DNA from: DASSFG01 sp035547915
GTDB lineage: Bacteria; Planctomycetota; Planctomycetia; Pirellulales; JAICIG01
Direction: 5' to 3'
DNA: 64,000 nucleotides
NCBI GenBank assembly: GCA_035547915.1
Contig: DASZTS010000035.1
Span: 34,408 to 98,407, forward strand
The position numbers were made by a program, and so were the translations under genes. Below the pieces are notes generated by a model, which was given only the letters and a program-made list of their open reading frames with translations, did no database searches and was not told the origin of the DNA. Shown here piece after piece: positions 10,644 to 19,738 of this stretch; positions within the stretch are counted from its first letter, which is position 1; every line of letters begins with the position of its first letter.

Positions 10644-13600
10644 CTATTCGTTCAACGGTTGGGTACTCCGGAGGTAGGCGAAGAGGTCGCGAACGTCCTG
10701 GGCGCTGAGTTTGACGAGAAGCCCCTCGGGCATCAGCGATTTGCGCATCGGGGCCATCTCTTCGACTTCGTCCTGGGCGAGCGAGACGGTTTGGCCGTCG
10801 GCGCCGCGCAAGACGATGACCTGGTCGTCGCGATCGACGAGAAAGCCGCTGACGATGCGTCCGTCGTCGGTGACCACCTGAAACGTCCCAAAACCTTCGC
10901 GTATTTCCGCGCTCGGGTTGACGATGTTCGCGAGCATGTTCGAGACATCGTCGCGTTTATAGCTGGTCAGGTCGGGACCGATCTGACCGCCCTGGCCGAA
11001 GAGCGTGTGGCACTTGGCGCAGTTGGCGACAAAGAGCTTCTTGCCGCCGTAGGGGTTGCCGGAGCCGCCGCGGATCGTGTCGGTCAACTCGGCGATCTGC
11101 TCCTGCATTTCGGCCGTCGTCGCTCCCTCGATGCTGCCGAAGTGCTTCTTGATCAGGTCCGCGATGCGCGGGTCGCGGTGGACGGTGAGCTTGCGGGCGA
11201 CTTCGAGCGGAACGGTCTTGGCGTCAATCCTGCCCGCGTCGACCGCATCCAACAGGGCGAGTGTCCAAGGCTTGCGGCTGGCGAGTAGGGTCTGGGCCAC
11301 GCTTCGCACATCGTCGGTCCACTGCGAGTAGCCTTCGAGCACTCTGCCGGCGATCTCCGGCGCGTCGTACTTTTCCAACGCCGCGAGCGCGGCCGTCCGC
11401 AGACCGTCGTCGGGCGTCGAGCGCACGACGTCGAGCAGCACGGGTACCGACGCGGGCTGCCGCACTTCGCCCAGAATCTGAATGTACTGCAACCGTCGAT
11501 TCGCATCGGCCTTACCATCGGCGATCAAGGCCAATGCCTCCGACACGGCTTCGGCTCTCCCTTGCCTCAACGAGAGCGTGAGCGACTGGCCGCCGAACCT
11601 GCTCAGAGCTTCGGCCAGTTCATCGGGCAGACCGGTCATCGTGCGCCCCTGAAATGCCTCTTCGAAGCCCGCCATGAGGGCCTTGCGTTCCGCGTCGCCC
11701 GGCGCGGCATTGAACAGATTCGCGCAGGTGACCAGATCTTTGCGGTTGCCCGTCGCGGCATAACGCCGCATCAGGCGGTGCAGCAGGTGCTTGCTCACCA
11801 GCGGCAACCGCCAGACCGACGGATCGGCGAACAGGCTCACGACCGCATCGCGATCACTCATCGATTTCGCTTCGATGGCCCACCAAAGCAGGAGCGGCAG
11901 ATGCACATCGTCGCTGTCCTCGGTGCGGCCGAGCAATCCACGGACGATGGCGAATCCCTGCGCGGCCGGCAGTCGCCGGGCCGTACAGGCAAGCTGGCTG
12001 CGCACCTCGACGTTCGGTTCCGACGATACAAGTTGGGACAACCGCGAAGCCAGCTCGGGCGATACCTGCTCCGCGTCGCCCAACAGGCGTACGGTCCATT
12101 CGCGCACGTACGGGTTCGCGTGGCTCAGCCCAATCATGGCCGCTCCGTCGTCGAAACCACCGGAAGTGTAGAGGGCCCACAGCGATTCGAGGGCGAATTG
12201 CCCGGTATCGGCGGTCAGCGTCTGGCGCAGGGCCGCGACGAGCGTCGTGTCTTTGCGGTCGGCGAGCAGCCGCTGGGCCGTGCGGCGAAACCATTTGTTG
12301 GGGTGCTTGAGCTGCTCGATGAGCGCCGCGCTCGGCAGCTTCCCCAGATCGAAGGGGGCGAGCGGCCGGGCATCCTTGGCCCGCAAGCGGTAGATGCGGC
12401 CGGTCGACGTATCGATCTTCCCCTCGTGATGCCGAAGATGCGCGATCTGGGCCTCGTACATGTCGCACACGTAGATCGCGCCGTCGGGCCCGGTGGTAAT
12501 GCCGACGGGGCGGAACCAGTCGTCGCTCGAGGTGATGGCATGGCCGACGTCTTCCGTCTTGAAGGTTGAGCCGTCGGGCAGCAGCTTGCTCATCACGACA
12601 TGGCTCTGCAACGGCGCCACCCCGATCAAGCGGCCGTCGTATTCCGCCGGCAGAGCAGCCCCTTCATAGATGACGAAGGCGTGCGTGAATCTCTGCACGG
12701 GGGCGTGCTTCATCGCCGGAAAATAGCCGAACGTGTAGGGGTTCGAGAGCGGCCCGTGTTTACCAAAACCCTTTTGGAAATAGCCGCCCTGCACGTAGTG
12801 AAAGCCACGAGTATCGCCGCCGTTGTGTCCCGAGAAGATACGGCCGACGGAATCGATCTCGAGACCGAACGCGTTCCCTCCCCCTTCGGCGAAAATTTCG
12901 TACTTGCGCCGTTCGGGATGGTAGCGCCAGATGAGCTGCCCCAGTGAATGGACTGGCTTTTTGTCGAGGCCCGGGCGCAGGATGTCGCCGCTGACGGTGC
13001 TTCCCTGGCAGGCGTAGAGCCAGCCGTCGGGGCCCCAGCGCAGATTGTTCGCGCACGAATGCGTGTCCTCCAAGCCGAACCCTTGCAGATGCACCTCGGG
13101 ATCGCCGTCGGGCACGTCGTCGCCGTCGCGATCGGGATAGAAGAGCAAGTAGGGCGGATTGAGCACCCAAACTCCGCCTCGACCCCGAGCGAAGCTGGTG
13201 ACGATATTCAAGCCTTCCAGAAACGTCTTCTGTTTATCGAATCTACCGTCGCCGTCGGTGTCCTCATGAATGGTGATCTTGTCGAGCCCACGGAAATGAT
13301 TGGGGGGCGGCGGCGGCACCTTGTCGTAGGTGGCGCGCAAGAACTTGTCTTCGCTGAGGATCTTCAAGCCGGCCGGGTAGGGATACTGAATGTATTGCAC
13401 GACCCACATCCGGCCCCGCTCGTCGAAGTCGATGAACAGCGGTTGCTGCACGTCGGGCTCGGCGAGGACCTGTTCGACGACGAGGTTCTCAGGGGTCTTG
13501 AGCGCCGCGAGGGCCTCGGCGGGCGGTTTGGCCGATTGATCGGTGCCGGTGGCGGCGCGGGCCGGAGATACGAGATAGGCAACGGCGAGCACGGCGAACG

Positions 13601-13655
13601 GCAGACATCGCGCCGAGCGCGTAGAGCCCAACCGCGAAAAACGTAGTGCAGGCAT
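10644..13655 (-). CDS. PVC-type haem-binding protein: beta-propeller, HEAT-like repeats and cytochrome c
   Basis: This 1003-residue exported protein has a signal peptide (SARCLPFAVLAVAYLVSPARA). A six-bladed propeller-like N-terminal half follows (PEVHLQGFGLEDTHSCANN, GHNGGDTRGFHY, GPDGAIYVCDMYEAQIAHL), resembling sugar dehydrogenase propellers. A helical repeat region lies in the middle. A single c-type haem site, CAKCH, is near residue 880 and is followed by GQIGPDLTSY. Such domain chains are typical of Planctomycetes, where they are thought to act as periplasmic redox enzymes on sugars, but the substrate is unknown. I chose the ATG at 13655 (MPALRFSRLG), which puts the signal peptide near the start. 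It is flanked by the convergent-side broken methylase and by gltA, with no operon partner. Confidence 0.9.
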   Translation of the reverse strand: MPALRFSRLGSTRSARCLPFAVLAVAYLVSPARAATGTDQSAKPPAEALAALKTPENLVVEQVLAEPDVQQPLFIDFDERGRMWVVQYIQYPYPAGLKILSEDKFLRATYDKVPPPPPNHFRGLDKITIHEDTDGDGRFDKQKTFLEGLNIVTSFARGRGGVWVLNPPYLLFYPDRDGDDVPDGDPEVHLQGFGLEDTHSCANNLRWGPDGWLYACQGSTVSGDILRPGLDKKPVHSLGQLIWRYHPERRKYEIFAEGGGNAFGLEIDSVGRIFSGHNGGDTRGFHYVQGGYFQKGFGKHGPLSNPYTFGYFPAMKHAPVQRFTHAFVIYEGAALPAEYDGRLIGVAPLQSHVVMSKLLPDGSTFKTEDVGHAITSSDDWFRPVGITTGPDGAIYVCDMYEAQIAHLRHHEGKIDTSTGRIYRLRAKDARPLAPFDLGKLPSAALIEQLKHPNKWFRRTAQRLLADRKDTTLVAALRQTLTADTGQFALESLWALYTSGGFDDGAAMIGLSHANPYVREWTVRLLGDAEQVSPELASRLSQLVSSEPNVEVRSQLACTARRLPAAQGFAIVRGLLGRTEDSDDVHLPLLLWWAIEAKSMSDRDAVVSLFADPSVWRLPLVSKHLLHRLMRRYAATGNRKDLVTCANLFNAAPGDAERKALMAGFEEAFQGRTMTGLPDELAEALSRFGGQSLTLSLRQGRAEAVSEALALIADGKADANRRLQYIQILGEVRQPASVPVLLDVVRSTPDDGLRTAALAALEKYDAPEIAGRVLEGYSQWTDDVRSVAQTLLASRKPWTLALLDAVDAGRIDAKTVPLEVARKLTVHRDPRIADLIKKHFGSIEGATTAEMQEQIAELTDTIRGGSGNPYGGKKLFVANCAKCHTLFGQGGQIGPDLTSYKRDDVSNMLANIVNPSAEIREGFGTFQVVTDDGRIVSGFLVDRDDQVIVLRGADGQTVSLAQDEVEEMAPMRKSLMPEGLLVKLSAQDVRDLFAYLRSTQPLNE

Positions 13656-13788
13656 GGGAGGACCGGGCGGGTGGGGTGGCAGGCGTGCGACCATGTCGGC
13701 ACGCCCGGAGGGAACTACACCCTATCAGCGTACAAGCCGACGAGACGCGTGTCGAGATTTTGCGGCCGTTCGAGACGCCGCCGACGGC

Positions 13789-15078
13789 CTATCCGCGCTT
13801 CTCACGCGGCACGAGCTCGCGCTCGGCCGGGCCGGTATAAATCTGGCGGGGGCGGGCGATCTTCTTCGTCGGCGAATGATGCATTTCCGCCCAATGGGCG
13901 ATCCAACCCGGCAAGCGGCCGATGGCGAACAGCACCGTGAACATCTGCACGGGAATGCCCATCGCGCGGTAAATGATGCCGGAATAGAAGTCGACGTTCG
14001 GATAGAGCTTCCGCTCGATGAAATAGGGATCGGAGAGCGCGGCCGCCTCAAGCTGCTGGGCGATGTCGAAGATCGGGTCCTTGATCTTCAGCTTCTTCAC
14101 CAGGCGATCGCACGTCGTCTTGATGATCGACGCCCGCGGGTCGTAGTTCTTGTAGACGCGGTGGCCGAAACCCATCAACCGGAAATGGCTGTTCTTCTCC
14201 TTCGCCATGTCGATGTACTTCTTCACGTTGCCGCCGTCGGCGCGGATCTTTTCCAGCATTTCGACGCACGCTTGGTTTGCACCGCCGTGCAACGGTCCCC
14301 AGAGGGCGCAGATGCCGGCCGAGACCGAAGCGAACAGGTTCGCGTTGCTCGACCCCACCATCCGCACCGTCGAAGTGCTACAGTTCTGCTCGTGGTCGGC
14401 GTGCACGATGAGCAGCAGGTTGAGCGCTTCGACGAAATCGGGGTCGAGCTCATACGGCTCGCTCGGCACCGCGAACATCATCTGCAAGAAGTTCTGACAG
14501 TAGCTCAGGTCGTTCCGCGGATAGACGAACGGCTGGCCGATCGACTTCTTGTAGCTGAAGGCGGCGATCGTCGGCAGCTTGGCCATCAACCGGTAGATCG
14601 ACACCTCCACCTGCTCGGGGCTGTGGGGGTCGAGCGAGTCCTGATAGAAGGTCGACAGGGCACCGACGACCGAGCTGAGGATGGCCATCGGGTGCGCATC
14701 GCGCGGAAAGCCGTTGTAGAACGCCTTCATGTCCTCGTGCAGCATGGTGTGCCGGCGCAATGAGCTGCGAAAGGCGTCGAGCTGCTTCTGAGTAGGCAGT
14801 TCTCCGTAGATGAGCAGGTAGCTCGTTTCGATAAAGTCGCACCGCTGGGCCAGATCCTGAATCGGATAGCCGCGGTAGCGAAGGATGCCGTTCTCGCCGT
14901 CGAGATAGGTGATGCCGCTGGTGGTCGCCCCCGTGTTGACGTAGCCCTCGTCGAGCGTGATCAGGCCGGTCTGCGCGCGTAACTGCGAAATGTCGACGGC
15001 CCGCTCGTTCTCGGTGCCAACCATGATCGGCAATTCGATCTCTTGGTCGGCAATGCGGAGCCTGGCCACGTCACTCAT
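13789..15078 (-). CDS. gltA: Citrate synthase (type I/II hexameric class)
   Basis: Citrate synthase condenses acetyl-CoA and oxaloacetate at the entry to the TCA cycle. The 429-residue protein contains the expected catalytic residues: H264 in WGPLHGGANQ, H306 in GFGHRVYKNYDPR and D363 in NVDFYSGII. The conserved HADHEQNCST is at 227-236. The N-terminal small beta domain typical of the Gram-negative hexameric form is present before RGYPI. Start and length agree with the family. It is a single gene with about 50 bp to the CYTH gene upstream on the same strand, so the two could share a transcript. Confidence 0.97.
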   Translation of the reverse strand: MSDVARLRIADQEIELPIMVGTENERAVDISQLRAQTGLITLDEGYVNTGATTSGITYLDGENGILRYRGYPIQDLAQRCDFIETSYLLIYGELPTQKQLDAFRSSLRRHTMLHEDMKAFYNGFPRDAHPMAILSSVVGALSTFYQDSLDPHSPEQVEVSIYRLMAKLPTIAAFSYKKSIGQPFVYPRNDLSYCQNFLQMMFAVPSEPYELDPDFVEALNLLLIVHADHEQNCSTSTVRMVGSSNANLFASVSAGICALWGPLHGGANQACVEMLEKIRADGGNVKKYIDMAKEKNSHFRLMGFGHRVYKNYDPRASIIKTTCDRLVKKLKIKDPIFDIAQQLEAAALSDPYFIERKLYPNVDFYSGIIYRAMGIPVQMFTVLFAIGRLPGWIAHWAEMHHSPTKKIARPRQIYTGPAERELVPREKRG

Positions 15079-15129
15079 GCGGATGTTCCTTTATGCGGCC
15101 TGGGCAGGAGAGCTAACAACGCACCGAGT

Positions 15130-15675
15130 TTATCCCTTGCCCCGCCGTTTCACAAGCAACAGGTCGCTGTAGGAATATTCGATGCGATCGCTCGTCCGCA
15201 CGCCCAATCGCTGAGCCAATTCCGCGACGAGATCGGCCGCCTGTTCCTCGTTGTCGGCCGGCGACATGACGGCTTCGAATTCGACAAACTCTCCCAGGTC
15301 GACGACACGATCGAGGTGGATCCTTACGTTCCGGTAAAGAAAGACCTCGCGTTCCTTCTCTACGACCACGAGTGTGCCCAGCGTGGCGACCAGCGCGGCC
15401 TTCAACAGCGCCGGCTCGGCCACCGGTACCAGCCAATAGTCGCTGGCGCGTGGTGTCACCGCATCGGGCCGCGCATAGCCGACGAGTTGCGTCGGCAACC
15501 CGTCGCGCTCGCGCAGCTTGAGCCGTCCCTGCCCGCAATGGAAGTAGGTGTCGGTCTGGCGCTCGATCGCCGAGAGCGCGGCGAACTGTTTGCAGATCTC
15601 CCGCGCCGCATCGAGCGAGGCGACGCGCGCCTTCAGCTCGATATTGCGGCGCGCGGGAACGGACGGTTCCGTCAC
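15130..15675 (-). CDS. CYTH-domain protein (class IV adenylate cyclase / thiamine-triphosphatase-like)
   Basis: The 181-residue protein folds as a CYTH triphosphate tunnel enzyme. It has NIELKARV at residues 11-18 (the ExExK-like signature as IELKA), GRLKLRERDG in the second strand pair, and acidic and basic alternation in VFLYRNVRIHLDRV and LGEFVEFEAV. Planctomycete members are annotated as class IV adenylate cyclases, but activity on cAMP, thiamine triphosphate or polyphosphate cannot be told apart here. The ATG at 15675 overlaps no other gene. The DCC-family gene lies just upstream on the same strand (56 bp). Confidence 0.84.
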   Translation of the reverse strand: MTEPSVPARRNIELKARVASLDAAREICKQFAALSAIERQTDTYFHCGQGRLKLRERDGLPTQLVGYARPDAVTPRASDYWLVPVAEPALLKAALVATLGTLVVVEKEREVFLYRNVRIHLDRVVDLGEFVEFEAVMSPADNEEQAADLVAELAQRLGVRTSDRIEYSYSDLLLVKRRGKG

Positions 15676-15730
15676 GGTTGTCTCCTCGAAATCCGACCTC
15701 GCTGGTTAACCGGCCGACATCGGGAAGATG

Positions 15731-16174
15731 TTACCTGATGTGAAGTCGGCAGGCACCGTCGTCGCAGTCGGTGGTCGTGCCGAAGCGGTAGCGGCGGTTG
15801 GCAATCTGCCGATAGAGCCATTGCCAGAGGGGTAACGTCCCTGGTACGTGCAGCACCGGCGCGAGCCACCACAGGGTCGGCAGACGCCGTGCCAGCCGAC
15901 GCACGGCGACCGCCCCCGCGCGCCGGCGACCCGCCGCGTCGACGACGTACATCTCCTTCATCAGGGCGTCGTGGCTCAAATCGGGGTACCGCTCGGCCAC
16001 GCGTGGATCGTGTAGAGAGAGGTAGGAGAGCCTGCCTCCCCAGTCCCAACGGGCCAACCGACTTATCTGTGCCGTACAAATGCGGCAGTGGCCGTCGTAG
16101 ATCACCACATCGGCGCCCGGCCGTTCGTCGGGCGTTGGTAGCGACTGCCGGGGGGTTTGTTGCGTAGAGATCAT
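15731..16174 (-). CDS. DCC family thiol-disulfide oxidoreductase-like protein (DUF393)
   Basis: The 147-residue protein carries the DCC signature DGHCRICTAQISRLARWD near its N-terminus, with the DGxCxxC redox-like pair. It then shows the family's conserved ERYPDLS and MYVVDAAG segments. A hydrophobic stretch (LWWLAPVLHVPGTLPLWQWLY) suggests membrane contact near the C-terminus. The last residues include TDCDDGACRLH, an extra cysteine pair. I chose the ATG at 16174 (MISTQQ), because the longer frame overlaps the upstream divergent gene region. The function is thought to be redox-related, but the partner is unknown. Confidence 0.8.
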   Translation of the reverse strand: MISTQQTPRQSLPTPDERPGADVVIYDGHCRICTAQISRLARWDWGGRLSYLSLHDPRVAERYPDLSHDALMKEMYVVDAAGRRRAGAVAVRRLARRLPTLWWLAPVLHVPGTLPLWQWLYRQIANRRYRFGTTTDCDDGACRLHIR

Positions 16175-16310
16175 ACAGAATGGGGGATTGGCTGGTCGAA
16201 CTACAGAAATATAACGCGTCGATCGAAAATCTGCTGGCATCTTGGGCCGCAAATCCGTAAAATACCGGCGGATCGTGGTGCCCGATCATCTCTCTAGAGA
16301 GGAAACCGCA

Positions 16311-17945
16311 ATGGACGTCCTCAAGCAACAGGTCCGCCGCGCTCGTCGTCGCCTGGCCTGGCAACGCTTCTTCGCGATTCTCGGCTGGAGCTGGTTCGCT
16401 TGGCTATTCGCCGCAACCGCCGTGGTAACGGTCGATAAATTCAAGCCCCTCGGCCTCGTCGAATGGGCTTGGCCCGTTGCCGCCCTCGTTGGTGGATTGG
16501 TGACGGCCACCATCTGGTGCTTTGCCACGCGCCGCAGCGAGCTCGAGGCGGCGATCGAGATCGACCGGCGCTTCGGCCTAAAGGAACGAGTATCGAGCAC
16601 CTATGCACTGGGTGCCGAGCAGCTCGAAACTCCGGCCGGGCGGGCACTCGTCGAAGATGCCATGAAGCGTGTGGAACGGCTGCACGTCGCGGAGCAGTTC
16701 CGCGTGAAGCTCGGTCGCTGGTCTTGGCTCCCCGCATTGCCCGGCTTGGCCACGTTCTTGATCGCCGTGTTCCTCCAGCCGGGGGTCGACGGGAACAAAG
16801 CCGGCGGCTCGGTAGCAACTAAAGCCGAGAAGAAGCAGGTGAAGACATCGACGGCCGCCTTGCGGAAAAAGTCGCTCGATCTCCGCAAAGAAGCGCGCGA
16901 CAAGGGCCTGCTGAGCGAAGGCGTATTCGCCAAGTTGGAGCAGAGCAGCAAAAAGCTGGAGAATAATGACGCGGTCGACAAGAAGCAGGCGCTCATCGAA
17001 TTGAACGACTTGGCGAAGGATGTGGAGAAACGTCGCGAGCAGGTGGCTGCAGCCGAAAAGATGAAAGAGCAGTTCAAGCAGCTCAAGGATCTCGACAAAG
17101 GGCCGGCCGACAAGATGGCCGACGCGTTGAAGGACGGTGATTTCCAGGTCGCGATGAAGGAGCTCAAGCAACTCCGCGACAAGCTCGAAAACGGCAAGCT
17201 CGATGCCGAGGCCAAGGCTGCACTGGAAAAGCAGCTCAAGCAGATGGAAAACACCCTGCGAAAGATGGCCGATGCACATGACAAGGCGCAGCAGAACCTG
17301 AAGAAGCAGATCGAGGAGCTGAAGAAGAAGGGTCAGAACCAGCAGGCCAAAGAGTTGGAAGAAAAGCTCGCTCAGATGCAGCAACAACAAAGCCAGATGC
17401 AGCTTGCCAAGCAGATGGCCGACCAAATGGGTCAATGCACGAAGTGCATGCAGCAGGGCGACAAGGCCGGAGCTTCGCAGGCCATGGCGAAGCTAGAGCA
17501 GCAATTGTCCGATCTTCAGCAGCAAGCCGACGAGATGGCGATGCTCGACGATGCGATGAGCGAGCTGGAAATGGCCAAGGACTCGATCAACTGCAAAGAG
17601 TGCAACGGCGAAGGTTGCCAAGCGTGCATGGGCATGGGACAGAACCGCTTCGGCAAGCCCGGCATGGGTATGGGCCGTGGTCGCGGGACCGGTCCGCGAC
17701 CCGAAGAAAAGACCGATTCGAAGTTCTACGACACGAAGGTCAAGCAGCAGACCGGCAAGGGTGCTGCCTTGGTGGTCGATTTCGTCAATGGTCCGAACAT
17801 GAAGGGCCAAGTCCAACAGCAGATTCAGACCGAGTTCGAATCGGTGAAGACCGAAGAGACCGACCCGCTCACCGGTCAGCAGTTGCCGCGCGGCTATCGT
17901 GAACACACGCAGAAGTATTTCGACTCGCTGCGTGAGGACAAGTAA
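16311..17945 (+). CDS. Membrane-anchored coiled-coil protein with a DnaJ-like cysteine cluster
   Basis: The 544-residue protein begins with a basic helix and two hydrophobic spans (about residues 20-42 and 48-70). A third span lies near 145-165. Then comes a very long Lys/Glu/Gln-rich coiled coil (about 190-435) with repeats such as MADALKDGD, LKQLRDKLE and QLKQMEN. After it come CTKCMQQGD and a Gly-rich CKECNGEGCQACMGMG, which resembles half of the DnaJ zinc-binding repeat. The tail (FYDTKVKQQTGKG to the end) is a separate small domain. The start at 16311 is preceded by AGAGAGGA. I do not recognise a named family. The architecture suggests a scaffold in the cytoplasm or periplasm anchored at the N-terminus. 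It is monocistronic and converges on tsaB. Confidence 0.78.
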   Translation: MDVLKQQVRRARRRLAWQRFFAILGWSWFAWLFAATAVVTVDKFKPLGLVEWAWPVAALVGGLVTATIWCFATRRSELEAAIEIDRRFGLKERVSSTYALGAEQLETPAGRALVEDAMKRVERLHVAEQFRVKLGRWSWLPALPGLATFLIAVFLQPGVDGNKAGGSVATKAEKKQVKTSTAALRKKSLDLRKEARDKGLLSEGVFAKLEQSSKKLENNDAVDKKQALIELNDLAKDVEKRREQVAAAEKMKEQFKQLKDLDKGPADKMADALKDGDFQVAMKELKQLRDKLENGKLDAEAKAALEKQLKQMENTLRKMADAHDKAQQNLKKQIEELKKKGQNQQAKELEEKLAQMQQQQSQMQLAKQMADQMGQCTKCMQQGDKAGASQAMAKLEQQLSDLQQQADEMAMLDDAMSELEMAKDSINCKECNGEGCQACMGMGQNRFGKPGMGMGRGRGTGPRPEEKTDSKFYDTKVKQQTGKGAALVVDFVNGPNMKGQVQQQIQTEFESVKTEETDPLTGQQLPRGYREHTQKYFDSLREDK

Positions 17946-17961
17946 GCCGGCCCGAACGGCT

Positions 17962-17988
17962 CGTGTCTCTCGTCGGCACAGAGGCACG
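17962..17988. terminator. Hairpin between convergent genes
   Basis: CGTGTCTCT and AGAGGCACG pair with one G-T wobble around a 9-nt loop, between the stop codons of the coiled-coil gene and tsaB. There is no T-tract, so it is only a likely bidirectional terminator. Confidence 0.45.
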
Positions 17989-17997
17989 GGCCGCGCG

Positions 17998-18675
17998 TTA
18001 AACGATCTTCTCCTCGGCGGCGCTTTTGCGCAGGTACAGTGGCGCCAGTCGCCAGATGTCACTGCGTGCTCCCGCAGCATGTTTTGCGGCGGCAAGCTCG
18101 GCAAGGGTGCACGCTTTGGGGAACCACTCGTTGGATGGGATTGCGTGCGCGCGGGATGGAAGAGAAGCGACAAGTTTCTCAAGTGCCGGCCCGCTGGCGA
18201 ATGTGCCCGCTGTCAGACCGGCCACCCACTCCTCGGCCCGCAGGATGGTCGGCGGTTGTAGTACCTCGTGGTCCAAGCGGGACCTCCGGCAGAAAAGGCT
18301 CGCATAGACATCGCCCCGCTGGGCGTCGATGGCCGTGGCGATTGTCGCGGCATCGGCGACGCCGGTCGCCTGGGCGGCGATCACTTCAAGGGTGCTGATG
18401 CCGAGGATTTCGGCCGAAACCGCGTAGGCGAACGTCTTGGCGGTGGTGATTCCCACACGCAACGCCGTGAATGAGCCCGGGCCGACCGACACCGCCACGA
18501 GTTGCACGTCGCGCGGCTTCCAACCGACCTGCCGTAGAAGCTCGGCCAGTGCGGGAGCAAGGGTCCGGGCGCCACGATGTTCTCGGTCGAGCGGTAGCTC
18601 TTGCGACCATTCGTCGCCCTCTCTGGCGGCGACGGTGCCGGCCATGCCGCTGGTTTCGATCGCCAGTATGCGCAA
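17998..18675 (-). CDS. tsaB: tRNA threonylcarbamoyladenosine biosynthesis protein TsaB
   Basis: TsaB is the inactive-kinase-fold partner of TsaD in making t6A37 on tRNAs that read ANN codons. The 225-residue protein starts MRILAIETSG, and has the conserved VSVGPGSFTALRVGI at about residues 62-76 and IDAQRGDVYASLF near 120. The length is normal. TsaD, TsaC and TsaE are not in the window. It is divergent from the metallophosphoesterase gene, and the two starts are separated by 183 bp that holds a good promoter for the latter. Confidence 0.94.
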   Translation of the reverse strand: MRILAIETSGMAGTVAAREGDEWSQELPLDREHRGARTLAPALAELLRQVGWKPRDVQLVAVSVGPGSFTALRVGITTAKTFAYAVSAEILGISTLEVIAAQATGVADAATIATAIDAQRGDVYASLFCRRSRLDHEVLQPPTILRAEEWVAGLTAGTFASGPALEKLVASLPSRAHAIPSNEWFPKACTLAELAAAKHAAGARSDIWRLAPLYLRKSAAEEKIV

Positions 18676-18690
18676 ACGATATTTTCCGAT

Positions 18691-18720
18691 TTGATGGTCG
18701 CAACCCAGGCAGCGTATAAT
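18691..18720 (+). promoter_or_regulatory. Sigma-70-type promoter for the metallophosphoesterase gene
   Basis: TTGATG at 18691-18696 and a perfect TATAAT at 18715-18720 are separated by 18 bp. The predicted transcript would have a leader of about 130 nt before the GTG at 18859. Confidence 0.6.
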
Positions 18721-18858
18721 AACAAATTAGCAGAGGTTGTATGCCGGCTTGACCGGCAACCGATGCTAACTTAGACTGCGCATTGAGTTTGTGACGACTG
18801 CTCTCTCTTCGCCTCGAGCGCCGCACCGCGAGGCGCCTCGATCCATAGGTCTACGGGC

Positions 18859-19608
18859 GTGAAACGTGCCTTGATTAGCGATATCCACAGCAACCTCGAA
18901 GGACTCGAGGCGGTGCTAGGAGATATCGAAAAACAGGGAATTACGGAGATCTACTGCCTGGGGGACATTATCGGTTATGGGCCGAACCCGCGCGAGTGCA
19001 TCGACCTGGTGATGAAGATGAACGTCTGCATCCTGGGCAATCACGACCAGGGTGCGCTCTTCGATCCGGAGGGGTTCAATTCGGGCGCCGAGCGAGCGAT
19101 CTTTTGGACGCGCGAACAGCTCGAAAGCGGGCCGGGCAATCCGACCGAAAACGCCCGCCGCTGGGACTTTTTGGGCGAGTTGCCACGCAACCGTCGCGAG
19201 AACGGCTTTCTGTTCGTTCACGGCTCGGCCCGCAATCCGTTGAACGAATATGTATTTCCCGAAGATATTTATAATCAACGAAAGATCGAGAAGTTGTTTT
19301 CGTTGATCGAGCAGCATTGCTTTCAAGGGCACACGCACGTGCCCGGTGTCTTCACGCAGAGTTGCAGCTTTTTCAGCCCCGAGGAGATCGGTTACCAGTA
19401 CCGCCTGACCCCGGATAAGACGATGATCAACGTGGGCTCGGTCGGGCAGCCGCGCGACGGCGACCCGCGTGCCTGCTATGTGGTGCTGGAAGACGACCTG
19501 GTCAAGTTCCGCCGGGTCGAATATCCGCTGGAAAAGACGATTCAGAAGATCTACGCCACGCCGGAACTAGACAACTTTTTGGGCGACCGGCTGCGAGAGG
19601 GCCGTTGA
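18859..19608 (+). CDS. Metallophosphoesterase family protein (YfcE/DUF2437-like)
   Basis: This 249-residue protein has all the calcineurin-type dimetal motifs: DIHSN at 8-12, GDIIGYGPNP at about 35-44, GNHD at about 60-63, the later FVHGS and GHTH. Family members hydrolyse phosphodiesters or phosphomonoesters, and the natural substrate is unknown. It starts with GTG (encoding the initial Met before KRALISD), and no better upstream ATG keeps the first metal motif near the start. A TTGATG/TATAAT promoter lies upstream. yidC follows after 130 bp. Confidence 0.9.
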   Translation: MKRALISDIHSNLEGLEAVLGDIEKQGITEIYCLGDIIGYGPNPRECIDLVMKMNVCILGNHDQGALFDPEGFNSGAERAIFWTREQLESGPGNPTENARRWDFLGELPRNRRENGFLFVHGSARNPLNEYVFPEDIYNQRKIEKLFSLIEQHCFQGHTHVPGVFTQSCSFFSPEEIGYQYRLTPDKTMINVGSVGQPRDGDPRACYVVLEDDLVKFRRVEYPLEKTIQKIYATPELDNFLGDRLREGR

Positions 19609-19738
19609 CGGAAAGCAGGCGGCCACCCAAGATTTGGCCTGCGTCCAACGAATAGATTCTGCCTGTGGTGGCTCCTAGGATGCGTTCGATCTCGCCATAG
19701 GCGACTCAGCGTAATCCGTTTATCACTCTAGAATCCGC

